A stretch of DNA of 64,000 nucleotides. Origin: Paenibacillus harenae DSM 16969 (GTDB lineage: Bacteria; Bacillota; Bacilli; Paenibacillales; Paenibacillaceae). Of this stretch, positions 57,083 to 64,000 are shown in pieces. Where the stretch lies: the NCBI RefSeq assembly GCF_000422465.1, contig NZ_AULV01000015.1, forward strand, positions 62,001 to 126,000. Reading direction: 5' to 3'. How positions within the stretch are numbered: position 1 is the stretch's first letter; every line of letters starts with the position of its first letter. Below the pieces are notes generated by a model. It did not search any database, was not told the DNA's origin, and was given only the letters and a program-made list of their open reading frames with translations. The translations under genes were made by a program, and so were the position numbers.

Positions 57083-57667
57083 ATGCGGCAGCCAGCTTCA
57101 AAGGAACAAACCATGCGCTTATTCGCAGCCGTGCCGTTACCGGGAACTATCGCAGGGGAATTGGAAGAATGGGCCCGCAAGCAGAAAAGCAGGCTTTCCT
57201 TCCGCAAATGGGTCCATCCGCAGGACTATCACATTACGCTTCAATTTCTGGGCGATACGCCTGCTTCAAAGACGGCCGCGCTGCAGACCGCTCTTGGCGG
57301 GGTTCGGGGCGGGGCCTTCCGTCTCAGCTTGAACGGGGCCGGCACCTTCGGCTCTCCCAATGCTCCCCGCGTGCTGTGGGCGGGGGTAGCGGGCGAGCTG
57401 GAGAGGTTAATCGCGCTTCACTCAGCGGTTGCAAATGCGACGGGCCCTCTTGGCTTCGCCTTGGAGGAGCGTCCTTACGCGCCGCACATTACGCTCGCCA
57501 GAACCTTCTCGAGCGGCAATGCGTCTGCGCCGATGCCCGAAGGAGCGACGGCGGACGCACCGAGCGGTATGCAATGGGAAGCCGACCGTTTCGTCCTGAT
57601 GCGCACCCATATGCACGCCTCGCCTATGTATGAGGTAATCGGCGAGTTTCCGCTGCGAGAAGCATAA
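57083..57667 (+). CDS. thpR: RNA 2',3'-cyclic phosphodiesterase
   Basis: A 194-residue 2H phosphoesterase. Two His-x-Thr motifs are present, YHITLQFLGD (about 51-60) and PHITLARTF (about 132-140). RLFAAVPLP at the start is typical of ThpR/LigT. It opens 2',3'-cyclic phosphates at RNA ends. GAGGAGG precedes the ATG. It lies 37 bp after the SgrR-like gene on the same strand. A short insertion near residues 145-160 (ASAPMPEGATADAPSG) is unusual but in a loop. Confidence 0.92.
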   Translation: MRQPASKEQTMRLFAAVPLPGTIAGELEEWARKQKSRLSFRKWVHPQDYHITLQFLGDTPASKTAALQTALGGVRGGAFRLSLNGAGTFGSPNAPRVLWAGVAGELERLIALHSAVANATGPLGFALEERPYAPHITLARTFSSGNASAPMPEGATADAPSGMQWEADRFVLMRTHMHASPMYEVIGEFPLREA

Positions 57668-57713
57668 GTCTCCCCAGGCTTCGGCCAAGCATGAACGCTT
57701 GTCGGCGTCCTTG

Positions 57714-57760
57714 AAAGAACAACGAACGGAAGCGCGAAGCGCCTACGTTTGTTGTTCTTT
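57714..57760. terminator. Terminator between thpR and the germination permease gene
   Basis: The arms 57714-57728 and 57746-57760 pair over about 15 bp (two G-T or mismatched positions) with TTTTG following on the plus strand. The right arm encodes the last codons of the convergent permease gene. Confidence 0.75.
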
Positions 57761-58885
57761 TGTTTGCCCCTTTTTTTTGAACAATGAAATGATGTACAGG
57801 ATAATCAGCGGGACAGCAAATCCGGCTGCCCCCCATACGGTGTGCACAACCGAGATTCTGCCGGCCCAATCCAAAGCTCCGTCAAAATTGACAAGCCCCG
57901 TCAGAAAGCCGAGTAAAGCCAGCGGCATAACCAATATCCGGTAATCCTTTATGCCAATAAGCTGACTTATATAAAGGCTGAGCACAAACAAAGTAATCGT
58001 CGCCTTCATATAAGAGCCCAGAATGAGCGACATCCCGATGATCGACTCGATCCGTTGGATAATTTCCTGGAACTCGATGATGCGTGCCAAGGCGAACAGC
58101 ACGTACTGCTTCTCGCCTGCAAATGGCCCGTATATCATAATCGAACAAATCGTTGACACGGATAGCGTCAGTATATTCAGAATTAAGACCCCTATCATGG
58201 TAGCGGGCAATTTCCCCGACAAGCTCTTGTTTACGAACGGAAGCAGCATCGTGAACAGGAACACCTCGACATACGGAAAACCGAACGTGATATACGCCCC
58301 GTGCAGCGTCGGCTTAATGCCTTCAGGAAAGATAGGAAGCAGCAGGGACGGATCGTAATCGGGAATCCCGAGCAATAAAACAAACGCGAGAAAGAAAGCG
58401 GTCAGGAACATGATAAGCGTAAACATTCTTACCATGACTTCAAGTCCTGCGCGCGCGGTTAAGGCTGCAACCATAAAGACCGGGAACGTGAAGGCATACA
58501 TCGGCGTTTCCCTAAGCATCGAACTGATCATGAATAGACCGACGTCCACTACGATGCCTGATAGCATATGAAACAGGAACGAGATCGTAATGGCGGAGAA
58601 AACTGCAGTAAGCGCCGTGCCCATCAGCTTACGGCTGTATTCGACGAAGGTCATGCCCGGAAACTTGCGATTCATAGAAAGCATGCACCATAGAAGACAC
58701 ATGCCGAGTCCCCCGGAGATCAATAGGGAAATCCACGCGCTGTTTCCCGCTTTGCCGATAAGCGGACCGGGAATATTGATAATGGAGGACCCGGTCATAA
58801 ATACAAAAAACAGCACGCCCATCTGGGTATGACTTACGGTTTGCTTTTCGATGCCGGTTCCTCCTTCCTTCGCGTTTCTTATCAC
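57743..58885 (-). CDS. Spore germination permease, GerAB/GerKB family
   Basis: A 380-residue polytopic membrane protein with about ten segments, of the APC-type GerAB/ArcD/ProY family. VSHTQMGVLFFVFMTGSSIINIPGPLIGKAGNSAW is the typical start, with later PYVEVFLFTMLLPFVNK and IRKI-like loops. It is the B subunit, believed to sense the germinant in the spore inner membrane. The GTG at 58885 overlaps the previous stop (GTGA) but has no Shine-Dalgarno. An excellent AAGGAGG lies 11 codons in, seven bases before an ATC codon, so the true start is uncertain. Confidence 0.88.
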   Translation of the reverse strand: MIRNAKEGGTGIEKQTVSHTQMGVLFFVFMTGSSIINIPGPLIGKAGNSAWISLLISGGLGMCLLWCMLSMNRKFPGMTFVEYSRKLMGTALTAVFSAITISFLFHMLSGIVVDVGLFMISSMLRETPMYAFTFPVFMVAALTARAGLEVMVRMFTLIMFLTAFFLAFVLLLGIPDYDPSLLLPIFPEGIKPTLHGAYITFGFPYVEVFLFTMLLPFVNKSLSGKLPATMIGVLILNILTLSVSTICSIMIYGPFAGEKQYVLFALARIIEFQEIIQRIESIIGMSLILGSYMKATITLFVLSLYISQLIGIKDYRILVMPLALLGFLTGLVNFDGALDWAGRISVVHTVWGAAGFAVPLIILYIISLFKKKGQTKEQQT

Positions 58886-59127
58886 TTACGGACATTCAAG
58901 TAGTCATCGATCGCTTTTGCCATGCCTCCGAATATCGGGTCGATCAAGACATAAAAATCGGGCCAATTTCGATGCAGCACATAATCCGCCCCCATATATA
59001 AGGCGATCAGCAGCATAATCGTATAGATCAGCTTATCCCGTTTGCTTAATTTGCTTCTCCATTGAAACCCGTCATATAACAGCATCCCGCCTAAGGCGAG
59101 AAAAAAGACAATCACTCGTTCCGCCAT
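58882..59127 (-). CDS. Small two-span membrane protein of the ger operon (GerD-subunit-like)
   Basis: An 81-residue protein with two hydrophobic segments (about 4-18 VIVFFLALGGMLLY, and 34-50 LIYTIMLLIALYMG) and a polar tail (PIFGGMAKAIDDYLNVRK). Small two-span D subunits such as GerUD/GerKD accompany some gerA-type operons and modulate the response. It lies between the C and B genes, 23 bp after C, and overlaps the B gene start. GAGGGAAG precedes the ATG. The D-subunit call is by size, topology and context. Confidence 0.7.
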   Translation of the reverse strand: MAERVIVFFLALGGMLLYDGFQWRSKLSKRDKLIYTIMLLIALYMGADYVLHRNWPDFYVLIDPIFGGMAKAIDDYLNVRK

Positions 59128-59150
59128 ATGTAAACTTCCCTCGCGTTCTT

Positions 59151-60302
59151 CTACATTGCAGGTTTGCCGATATTCGTTCCGGTTGTAATAAGCCGAAGCT
59201 TAACCTGGATCTGAAAGGGAATTTCCGAAAATTGTTTATCCCAAGACTTTTTCATTTTCGCCCATGCTCCCGGATGCTTCCGATAAATGCCGTTTCCGAT
59301 TCCGATGACGTCGATTTTATTGGTTTGAACAAAGGTTACGGCTTCCTGTATTTGCTCTTTCATTCGTTTCTCCGCTTTGCGTAAAAACGCGGCCTCATCC
59401 TCCACCGTCTTTATGTCGGTGCATTTGAGCTCGCCGATCGAGATATCGCCTTGAACCGCGACGCTTACCGCCGTTACCTTGCCATCCTTCAGAGCCGGCT
59501 TTACTTTCGTATGTAAATCAAGGATTTCGGTTGTCTCCATCTCCTTTCGACCTTCCTTACACGGAAATTCGACGATGCCCGACTTGTATTCATTCCTGAG
59601 CATGTTAAGCCCTTCCACCTTGTTTGCGGGCATAGCCGTTTTCATTCGGCCATTCTTGAGCAGAGCCAGGCCCGCTGAGGATATGACATCCTTTTCCTTT
59701 TTGGTTTCATACACATAAGACACAATCGCATCGTTGTTGGCACTCTTCAGTTGAAGCACGAAATCCAGCAAAGTGGTATGCGCCGTCTTCGCGGAATCCC
59801 TATGGCCGGACTCTGCCGTTCTCAGGAATTGCTGCGCGGACGTCTGCTCAATTAATGGCTTTTTCTCCAGCAGCTTAGCCGCCGGTCCCTTCGAGATCAT
59901 AAGGGATACGCTGCTTCTCGGTTCGTGATCCCGGTAAAACAGGTCAAGAAGCTTCCCCAAATGAACCGATTTCGCAAGCTGATCGCTGACGATAATGACC
60001 CGCAAATGACTCCATTGCGCCTTCCTGCCCAGATGAATCGGAATATCGCGGATCGCTTCGTTAACGGTATCGTCACTCGTCTTAATATTAATACTGGAGA
60101 CACCCCCAGCAGTTGATTTACCCGTCTCTACAGAGGAAGGGCGGTAAATTTGCGTCACCATTTCGATTTTACCGTTCTTGCCTTTATCCAGCGCCACCCC
60201 CATGACAAAGCCGAGCTCCGTCAGCTCATGCTTGCTCCAGCAGCCGGGGAGAATCAGAAATACGGCCGTCAGGTATAGAAGGAGCATTATTTTTCTCATC
60301 AT
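59151..60302 (-). CDS. Spore germination lipoprotein, Ger(x)C family
   Basis: A 383-residue lipoprotein. The signal ends in LILPGCW (lipobox Cys at 21). The mature part shows the family start WSKHELTELGFVMGVALDKG, EAIRDIPIHLGRKAQWSHLRVIIVSDQLA and the C-terminal domain from about 215 (KTAMPANKVEGLNML...IDVIGIGNGIYRKHPGAW). Ger(x)C proteins sit outside the inner membrane and work with A and B subunits. It lies 34 bp after the A gene. AGAGGGTGG precedes the ATG. Confidence 0.92.
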   Translation of the reverse strand: MMRKIMLLLYLTAVFLILPGCWSKHELTELGFVMGVALDKGKNGKIEMVTQIYRPSSVETGKSTAGGVSSINIKTSDDTVNEAIRDIPIHLGRKAQWSHLRVIIVSDQLAKSVHLGKLLDLFYRDHEPRSSVSLMISKGPAAKLLEKKPLIEQTSAQQFLRTAESGHRDSAKTAHTTLLDFVLQLKSANNDAIVSYVYETKKEKDVISSAGLALLKNGRMKTAMPANKVEGLNMLRNEYKSGIVEFPCKEGRKEMETTEILDLHTKVKPALKDGKVTAVSVAVQGDISIGELKCTDIKTVEDEAAFLRKAEKRMKEQIQEAVTFVQTNKIDVIGIGNGIYRKHPGAWAKMKKSWDKQFSEIPFQIQVKLRLITTGTNIGKPAM

Positions 60303-60336
60303 TCCACCCTCTTGATGTCGATGTCGGAGCAGCCCT

Positions 60337-61911
60337 TCACTTTACCGGCTTATGCTTATGCTTATGCAAATCCCGCGGAGACCGGAGCAGCGTCTTGAGG
60401 GGAACCCGTATAAGGACATCCCTGAGCTCTGACAAGCGCAGCGGAGCGAGCGGCGCCAGATAAGGCTGCCCGAGCGTACGAAGCTTGCACAGGTGAAGCA
60501 GGATGAACAGAAAGCAAATCATCATCCCGAACCCGCCCATGACCGCCGCGCTGATCATCAACGGAAAGCGCAGTATCCTTAAAGAGATCGCGATATTATA
60601 CTGCGGGATAGAGAAAGAGGCGATCCCCGTCAGCGCTACGACGATAACCATGATCGGAGACGCAATGCCCGCGCTGATCGCCGCGTCTCCAATAACGAGC
60701 GCGCCGACGATACTGACGGCCGAGCCGACCGGCCTCGGCAGCCGGACCCCCGCTTCGCGCATCAGCTCGAAGAAAAATTCCATGAGCAGCGCTTCAAAAA
60801 AAGCAGGCAGCGGTATGCCTTCCCGCGCATTGAGGACGGCAAGCAGCAGCACCGTCGGAATGAGCTCCGGATGGAACGTCGACAGCGCGATATAAACGCT
60901 GGGCAGCGTCAATGCAATAAGAAAAGCAACAATGCGGAGCCATCGAATCAGCGTCGAATTGACCGTCCGTTGGTAATAATCTTCACTGGATTGGAAAAAC
61001 TCGGTGAAGAGCCCCGGACATAATAAGATACCGCCCGTGCCCTGCACAAGGACCGCGATTTTCCCTTCCAGCATACCCGCCACAGCCATATCCGTCCTCT
61101 CCGTATACCGGTGCTGCGGGAACGGCGAATACGTTGAATCCTCGATGATTTGTTCGATATAGGAGGTTTCCAGCACCTCCAGATCGGCGATTTGCGCGAT
61201 CCTATTCTTGAATTCGGCAAGCATCTCCTTATCAACGACATCCTCGATATAGCCGTAAGCGACGGCGGTTTTGGTTTCGCCGCCCGCAGTGATCATTTCG
61301 ATTTTAAATTTGGGCGTTTTGAGCCTTAGCCGGAGGAGCCCTAAATTTTTCTGTAAATTTTCGACCGTGCTTTCCCGGGGACCCTGCACAACCGACTCAT
61401 TTACCGATTCGCTTACCTGTCTGGTCTCGACGGACTGCGCCTTATAGGATAGGCCTTTGTTCCAACCTTCGAATACGATGATCAGGCGCCCGTTCGATAT
61501 ATGATCAACTAATTGCAGCAAATCGGTAATAACCGATGCTTTTTTCCCCGAGACGCCGTCATGCTCGAAAAAACCGCGTATATCTTGAGGCGTTGCCTCC
61601 ATGCCGGGACCGACTTCATGCATGACAAGGTCCTGCAGCGTGATCTTCATATAGTTCTCGGTATCTTCTTGAACAAGCGATTCATAATACACGGAACAAG
61701 CCGTATACTGCAGCTCGGGACCGTAATTCCAATGCTTGAACACGATATCCGAGCTGCCCGCAAATGTTTTTTCTAAATATTCAATGTTATCAGAAAGTTG
61801 TTCCGATATAGGAAGCTGCGTATTCTGACCGGAAGAGACGGTCTCCGTCGACATCGTCCCGATCGCTTTATTCGTTTCCGATTGAGGTGTTCCGGTTGAG
61901 TTGTTAGTCAC
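60337..61911 (-). CDS. Spore germination protein, GerA/GerKA family
   Basis: A 524-residue A subunit. A hydrophilic N-terminal domain (about 1-290, with SSDIVFKHWNYG, GKKASVITDLLQLVDHISNGRLIIVFEG) is followed by RHRYTERTD-type VMAGMLEGKIAVLVQGTGGILLCPGLFTEFFQ and about five membrane segments (about 320-490, LPSVYIALSTFHPELIPTVLL, AREGIPLPAFFEALLMEFFFELMREAG). A short basic tail ends the protein. The A subunit forms the oligomeric channel of the germinosome receptor. The start is GTG after AGGTGA. It heads the A-C-D-B operon and has a candidate sigma-G promoter. Confidence 0.93.
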   Translation of the reverse strand: MTNNSTGTPQSETNKAIGTMSTETVSSGQNTQLPISEQLSDNIEYLEKTFAGSSDIVFKHWNYGPELQYTACSVYYESLVQEDTENYMKITLQDLVMHEVGPGMEATPQDIRGFFEHDGVSGKKASVITDLLQLVDHISNGRLIIVFEGWNKGLSYKAQSVETRQVSESVNESVVQGPRESTVENLQKNLGLLRLRLKTPKFKIEMITAGGETKTAVAYGYIEDVVDKEMLAEFKNRIAQIADLEVLETSYIEQIIEDSTYSPFPQHRYTERTDMAVAGMLEGKIAVLVQGTGGILLCPGLFTEFFQSSEDYYQRTVNSTLIRWLRIVAFLIALTLPSVYIALSTFHPELIPTVLLLAVLNAREGIPLPAFFEALLMEFFFELMREAGVRLPRPVGSAVSIVGALVIGDAAISAGIASPIMVIVVALTGIASFSIPQYNIAISLRILRFPLMISAAVMGGFGMMICFLFILLHLCKLRTLGQPYLAPLAPLRLSELRDVLIRVPLKTLLRSPRDLHKHKHKPVK

Positions 61912-61950
61912 CTGTCATTCACCTGGTTTCCATAACCTGACTTTTATAAC

Positions 61951-61980
61951 CAGTATGACCCGCGTTTCACCGGCATATAC
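61951..61980 (-). promoter_or_regulatory. Candidate sigma-G promoter of the ger operon
   Basis: On the minus strand GTATA (61980-61976) and CATACTG (61957-61951) are separated by 18 bp. Compared with the sigma-G consensus GHATR-N16-18-CATNMTA only the last base differs. It lies 40 bp before the A-gene start. Sigma-G control in the forespore is known for gerA-type operons. Confidence 0.65.
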
Positions 61981-62059
61981 CATTTTGCGGCGAGGCGGAC
62001 CGCTTAAGCTGCAGTCAAAATATCGGTTTATCCTTGGTGATAATCATCTTGTCAATTCA

Positions 62060-63151
62060 TCATTGATCGATTAAATCTCCTGTATTACGGATCAACGTTT
62101 CCACTTCTATACTTGCTTCCAGCTGAGGATAATATTCGCTTCGCCATTTCTTCATCTCGTCAGGCGTAAGAATACGGCGGAAGTGCTGCCCGATATGGAA
62201 CAAATCGGCCTCGTGTTTCTTCATACGATTAAGAATCATCATGAACCGGCCTTCCATCTCTTCATTTAATTGGTGACGAATCTCGCCGGGAGACGGTTCC
62301 CCTTTCGTCTCCTCTATGCTGACAGTTAGCGTTAACTTGGAGTGCAGCTTCGGAACTCCGCTTTTAATGGAGACGACGTTTCGCACTTTCGCCCCGATGA
62401 CCATGACGCTTGCTTTCTCCAGCACTTGGATGACCGCTCCTTGAAACTTGTTATTAAATATATTGACAAGCAGCATCTCCTCTGAATCGAGCCGATCGAC
62501 CATCTTGCCGCCTGCGATCACCGCCGAACCTCTCGATTCCAGCATTTCATCGTCCCCGATTCCTACAATCGCGGCCATGTAATCTTGGCTGGATGAATGA
62601 ACCGCGCGATAAGCTTCCCATAGCTGTGTGTTCGATATATCCGGCGTCCATCCGGCTGTTTGGCTGAAAAAGTTGTAAAAAGTAGTACCGTCTTGTTCTA
62701 CACGTTCCTTCGTTGAGTTCAACAACTTTACAATGTCCGACTCCGTTGCGGCGATATAAGATTTCGGGGCGATTTGCCGGGAGCGGATTGCATATTCAAG
62801 CTCTTCGTTGATGCCGTCTTTGATTAAATCCAAATGGAAGATAATCAGTTTCAAGTGGAGTAAATCCAAATGGTTTTCTACATTCGTTTGAACCCGCTGG
62901 ATCGCCTGGCTTACCGTCTCTCCTTCCGCGGACACCGTCCTGACGGTGTATTGCTGCTGTCCGGGCAAAGGGATTTGCAACGCGACTCTAAATTCCTTCT
63001 CATCTCCCGGGGCAATCCCCATCACAATGGGAAGAGCCCGATGGTTGATGTCTTTTATCTCTCCGCAGCCCGTAACCGCAAAAATTAAGGTGACTAGCAT
63101 GACAGGCAAGCATCGCGTTCGGAAGCTTCGAGATATGCGCAGTCGTCTCAT
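62060..63151 (-). CDS. Spore germination lipoprotein, Ger(x)C family (second set)
   Basis: A 363-residue lipoprotein with the signal ending in VTGCGEIKD (Cys near 29). The mature start DINHRALPIVMGIAPGDEKEFRVALQIPLPG, TVSQAIQRVQTNVENHLDLLHLKLIIF and the C-domain (about 205-363, ISNTQLWEAYRAVHSSSQDYMAAIVG..., VEAAS) fit the family, though it is clearly divergent from the copy at 59151. Its ATG overlaps the stop of the preceding permease gene (ATGA), showing a B-C order. GAAAGGG precedes it. Confidence 0.88.
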   Translation of the reverse strand: MRRLRISRSFRTRCLPVMLVTLIFAVTGCGEIKDINHRALPIVMGIAPGDEKEFRVALQIPLPGQQQYTVRTVSAEGETVSQAIQRVQTNVENHLDLLHLKLIIFHLDLIKDGINEELEYAIRSRQIAPKSYIAATESDIVKLLNSTKERVEQDGTTFYNFFSQTAGWTPDISNTQLWEAYRAVHSSSQDYMAAIVGIGDDEMLESRGSAVIAGGKMVDRLDSEEMLLVNIFNNKFQGAVIQVLEKASVMVIGAKVRNVVSIKSGVPKLHSKLTLTVSIEETKGEPSPGEIRHQLNEEMEGRFMMILNRMKKHEADLFHIGQHFRRILTPDEMKKWRSEYYPQLEASIEVETLIRNTGDLIDQ

Positions 63152-64000
63152 GTTTCATTGCCCTTTCTCAGCGTGGCGATGATAAATATCCCTAACGGAA
63201 TCGCAGTCATGCTATACAGCCGCAGAGGTTGCGTCCAATCGATTAACTGCTCCACATTGTGCCAGGTTTTTACGAAGTGCGCTCCGATGAAAAGAGCAGC
63301 CGACGTCAAAATAATCATCATCCGTTTCGGAATCCGGGGAGCCAGCTTATCGGAGATATATCCGACGGCCCAAACCATAACGGATATATACAAAAATACG
63401 AAAATCATCGTGCAAATGGAATATATCATTGTGATCCTGTCGAATATAAGCCAGGGCAACTCGACGGAATCCATCGCTGCAATAACCGGAAATCGGAGCG
63501 TCGCAGCCGACTCGGATCCGTAGATCAAGACCGGCATATAGACCGAAAATAACAAAACAACGACGAACCCCCCCCACGCCACGGCGATCCACCTTATCCG
63601 GACGTGCGTCACCGTCGGAACGAAGCACAGGAACAAAAAACCCGTGTACAATGTGAAAGTCCGGTAGTACGAACGATTGAATACGAATGAAAAGCCGTCC
63701 GACAGCGGAAAAAAATTGTCTATGTCGAATAACTTCGCCGTCGTCAGCAGCGAGAAGCAAATAATGGGGAGACAAAAAGCCGATATAACCAAACTCGTGC
63801 GAAGTATCGTTTTCAAACCGCACAAAGCCCCGTATAACGCAATAATGACGAACAACAGCGTAATAAGCCATACGGGAGTCAGAGGTAAAAAAATCATCGA
63901 AACCAGCTCGGAATGGCCCCGGACCATAATGAGGGCACAAAAGAAAAATTGAATCGCCAACGGAACAAAAAGAATTAAACTCCAAAGCTTGCCCATCGGG
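63148..64000 (-). CDS. Spore germination permease, GerAB family (partial, 5' end outside window)
   Basis: At least 283 residues of a polytopic protein with about eight hydrophobic segments (SLILFVPLAIQFFFCALIM, MIFLPLTPVWLITLLFVIIALYG...). The frame is open to the window edge and full-length GerAB proteins have about 360 residues, so roughly the first 80 lie outside. It shares the LSDGFSFVFN...YTGFLFLCFVPT organisation of this family. With the overlapping C gene it forms a second ger set, different from the A-C-D-B operon next to it. Confidence 0.85.
   Translation of the reverse strand, partial: PMGKLWSLILFVPLAIQFFFCALIMVRGHSELVSMIFLPLTPVWLITLLFVIIALYGALCGLKTILRTSLVISAFCLPIICFSLLTTAKLFDIDNFFPLSDGFSFVFNRSYYRTFTLYTGFLFLCFVPTVTHVRIRWIAVAWGGFVVVLLFSVYMPVLIYGSESAATLRFPVIAAMDSVELPWLIFDRITMIYSICTMIFVFLYISVMVWAVGYISDKLAPRIPKRMMIILTSAALFIGAHFVKTWHNVEQLIDWTQPLRLYSMTAIPLGIFIIATLRKGNET

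Overview
The window looks like a piece of chromosome from a low-to-mid-GC, endospore-forming Gram-positive bacterium of the Paenibacillus/Cohnella type. The evidence is two gerA-type spore germination gene sets, a SleB-type cell wall hydrolase, copper-amine-oxidase-N-type domains on secreted proteins, a very large SLH-anchored GH10 xylanase, purine-rich Shine-Dalgarno sites and many intrinsic terminators. No tRNA, rRNA, CRISPR array, prophage or intact insertion sequence was seen.

Layout. 1-9.3 kb (minus strand): a Ter stress-response locus. Four terD paralogs come first, followed by a CitE-like lyase, an 830-residue fusion of two phosphoribosyltransferase modules (with TRSP and PELOTA-like parts), a HAD hydrolase, an ATP-grasp enzyme, an XpaC-like membrane protein and the first 13 codons of a probable telA gene. 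The enzymes match the Ter-linked set predicted from comparative genomics to make a nucleoside-like metabolite. 9.4-12 kb: a 32-residue membrane peptide coupled to a thioredoxin-like protein, then an ABC-F ATPase whose roughly 300-nt leader holds a short leader ORF, an intrinsic terminator and a sequence complementary to the Shine-Dalgarno. 12.1-14.9 kb: a two-gene cassette in which a KAS III-like condensing enzyme is fused to a haem-oxygenase-like diiron oxidase domain, overlapping a gene I do not recognise.

15-37 kb is a mixed region of metabolism, detoxification and regulation. It holds a TraB/GumN-like protein, a PD-(D/E)XK-like protein, a MarR/ring-cleaving dioxygenase pair of the MhqR type, a CwlK-like peptidase, an LLM oxidoreductase next to an Rrf2 regulator, several VOC proteins, a pentapeptide/GyrI-like fusion, an aldo-keto reductase, DUF2203 and DUF3626 proteins, a GH172-type (DUF2961) protein divergent from an AraC regulator, and an AraC/DinB/DUF4037/AAC(3) group divergent from a sugar isomerase. 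37-47 kb carries the SleB-like hydrolase, the xylanase with a candidate cre site, a nucleotide kinase gene broken by one amber codon, a serine hydrolase, a Lrp regulator divergent from an MBL hydrolase, and a lipoprotein.

47.2-49.3 kb is unusual. About nine roughly 40-bp iteron-like repeats end just before the ribosome binding site of a solitary ParB-family gene, and another repeat follows that gene. 49.3-52.4 kb is a tightly overlapped type III PKS / methyltransferase / FAD oxidoreductase operon resembling the srsABC logic for phenolic lipids and quinones. 52.7-57.7 kb holds a phosphoesterase, a DUF4173 membrane protein, an SgrR-like regulator and ThpR. 57.7-64 kb holds the two ger gene sets, the second preceded by a candidate sigma-G promoter.

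All functional calls come from reading the translated sequences and recognising motifs. No database search was possible.
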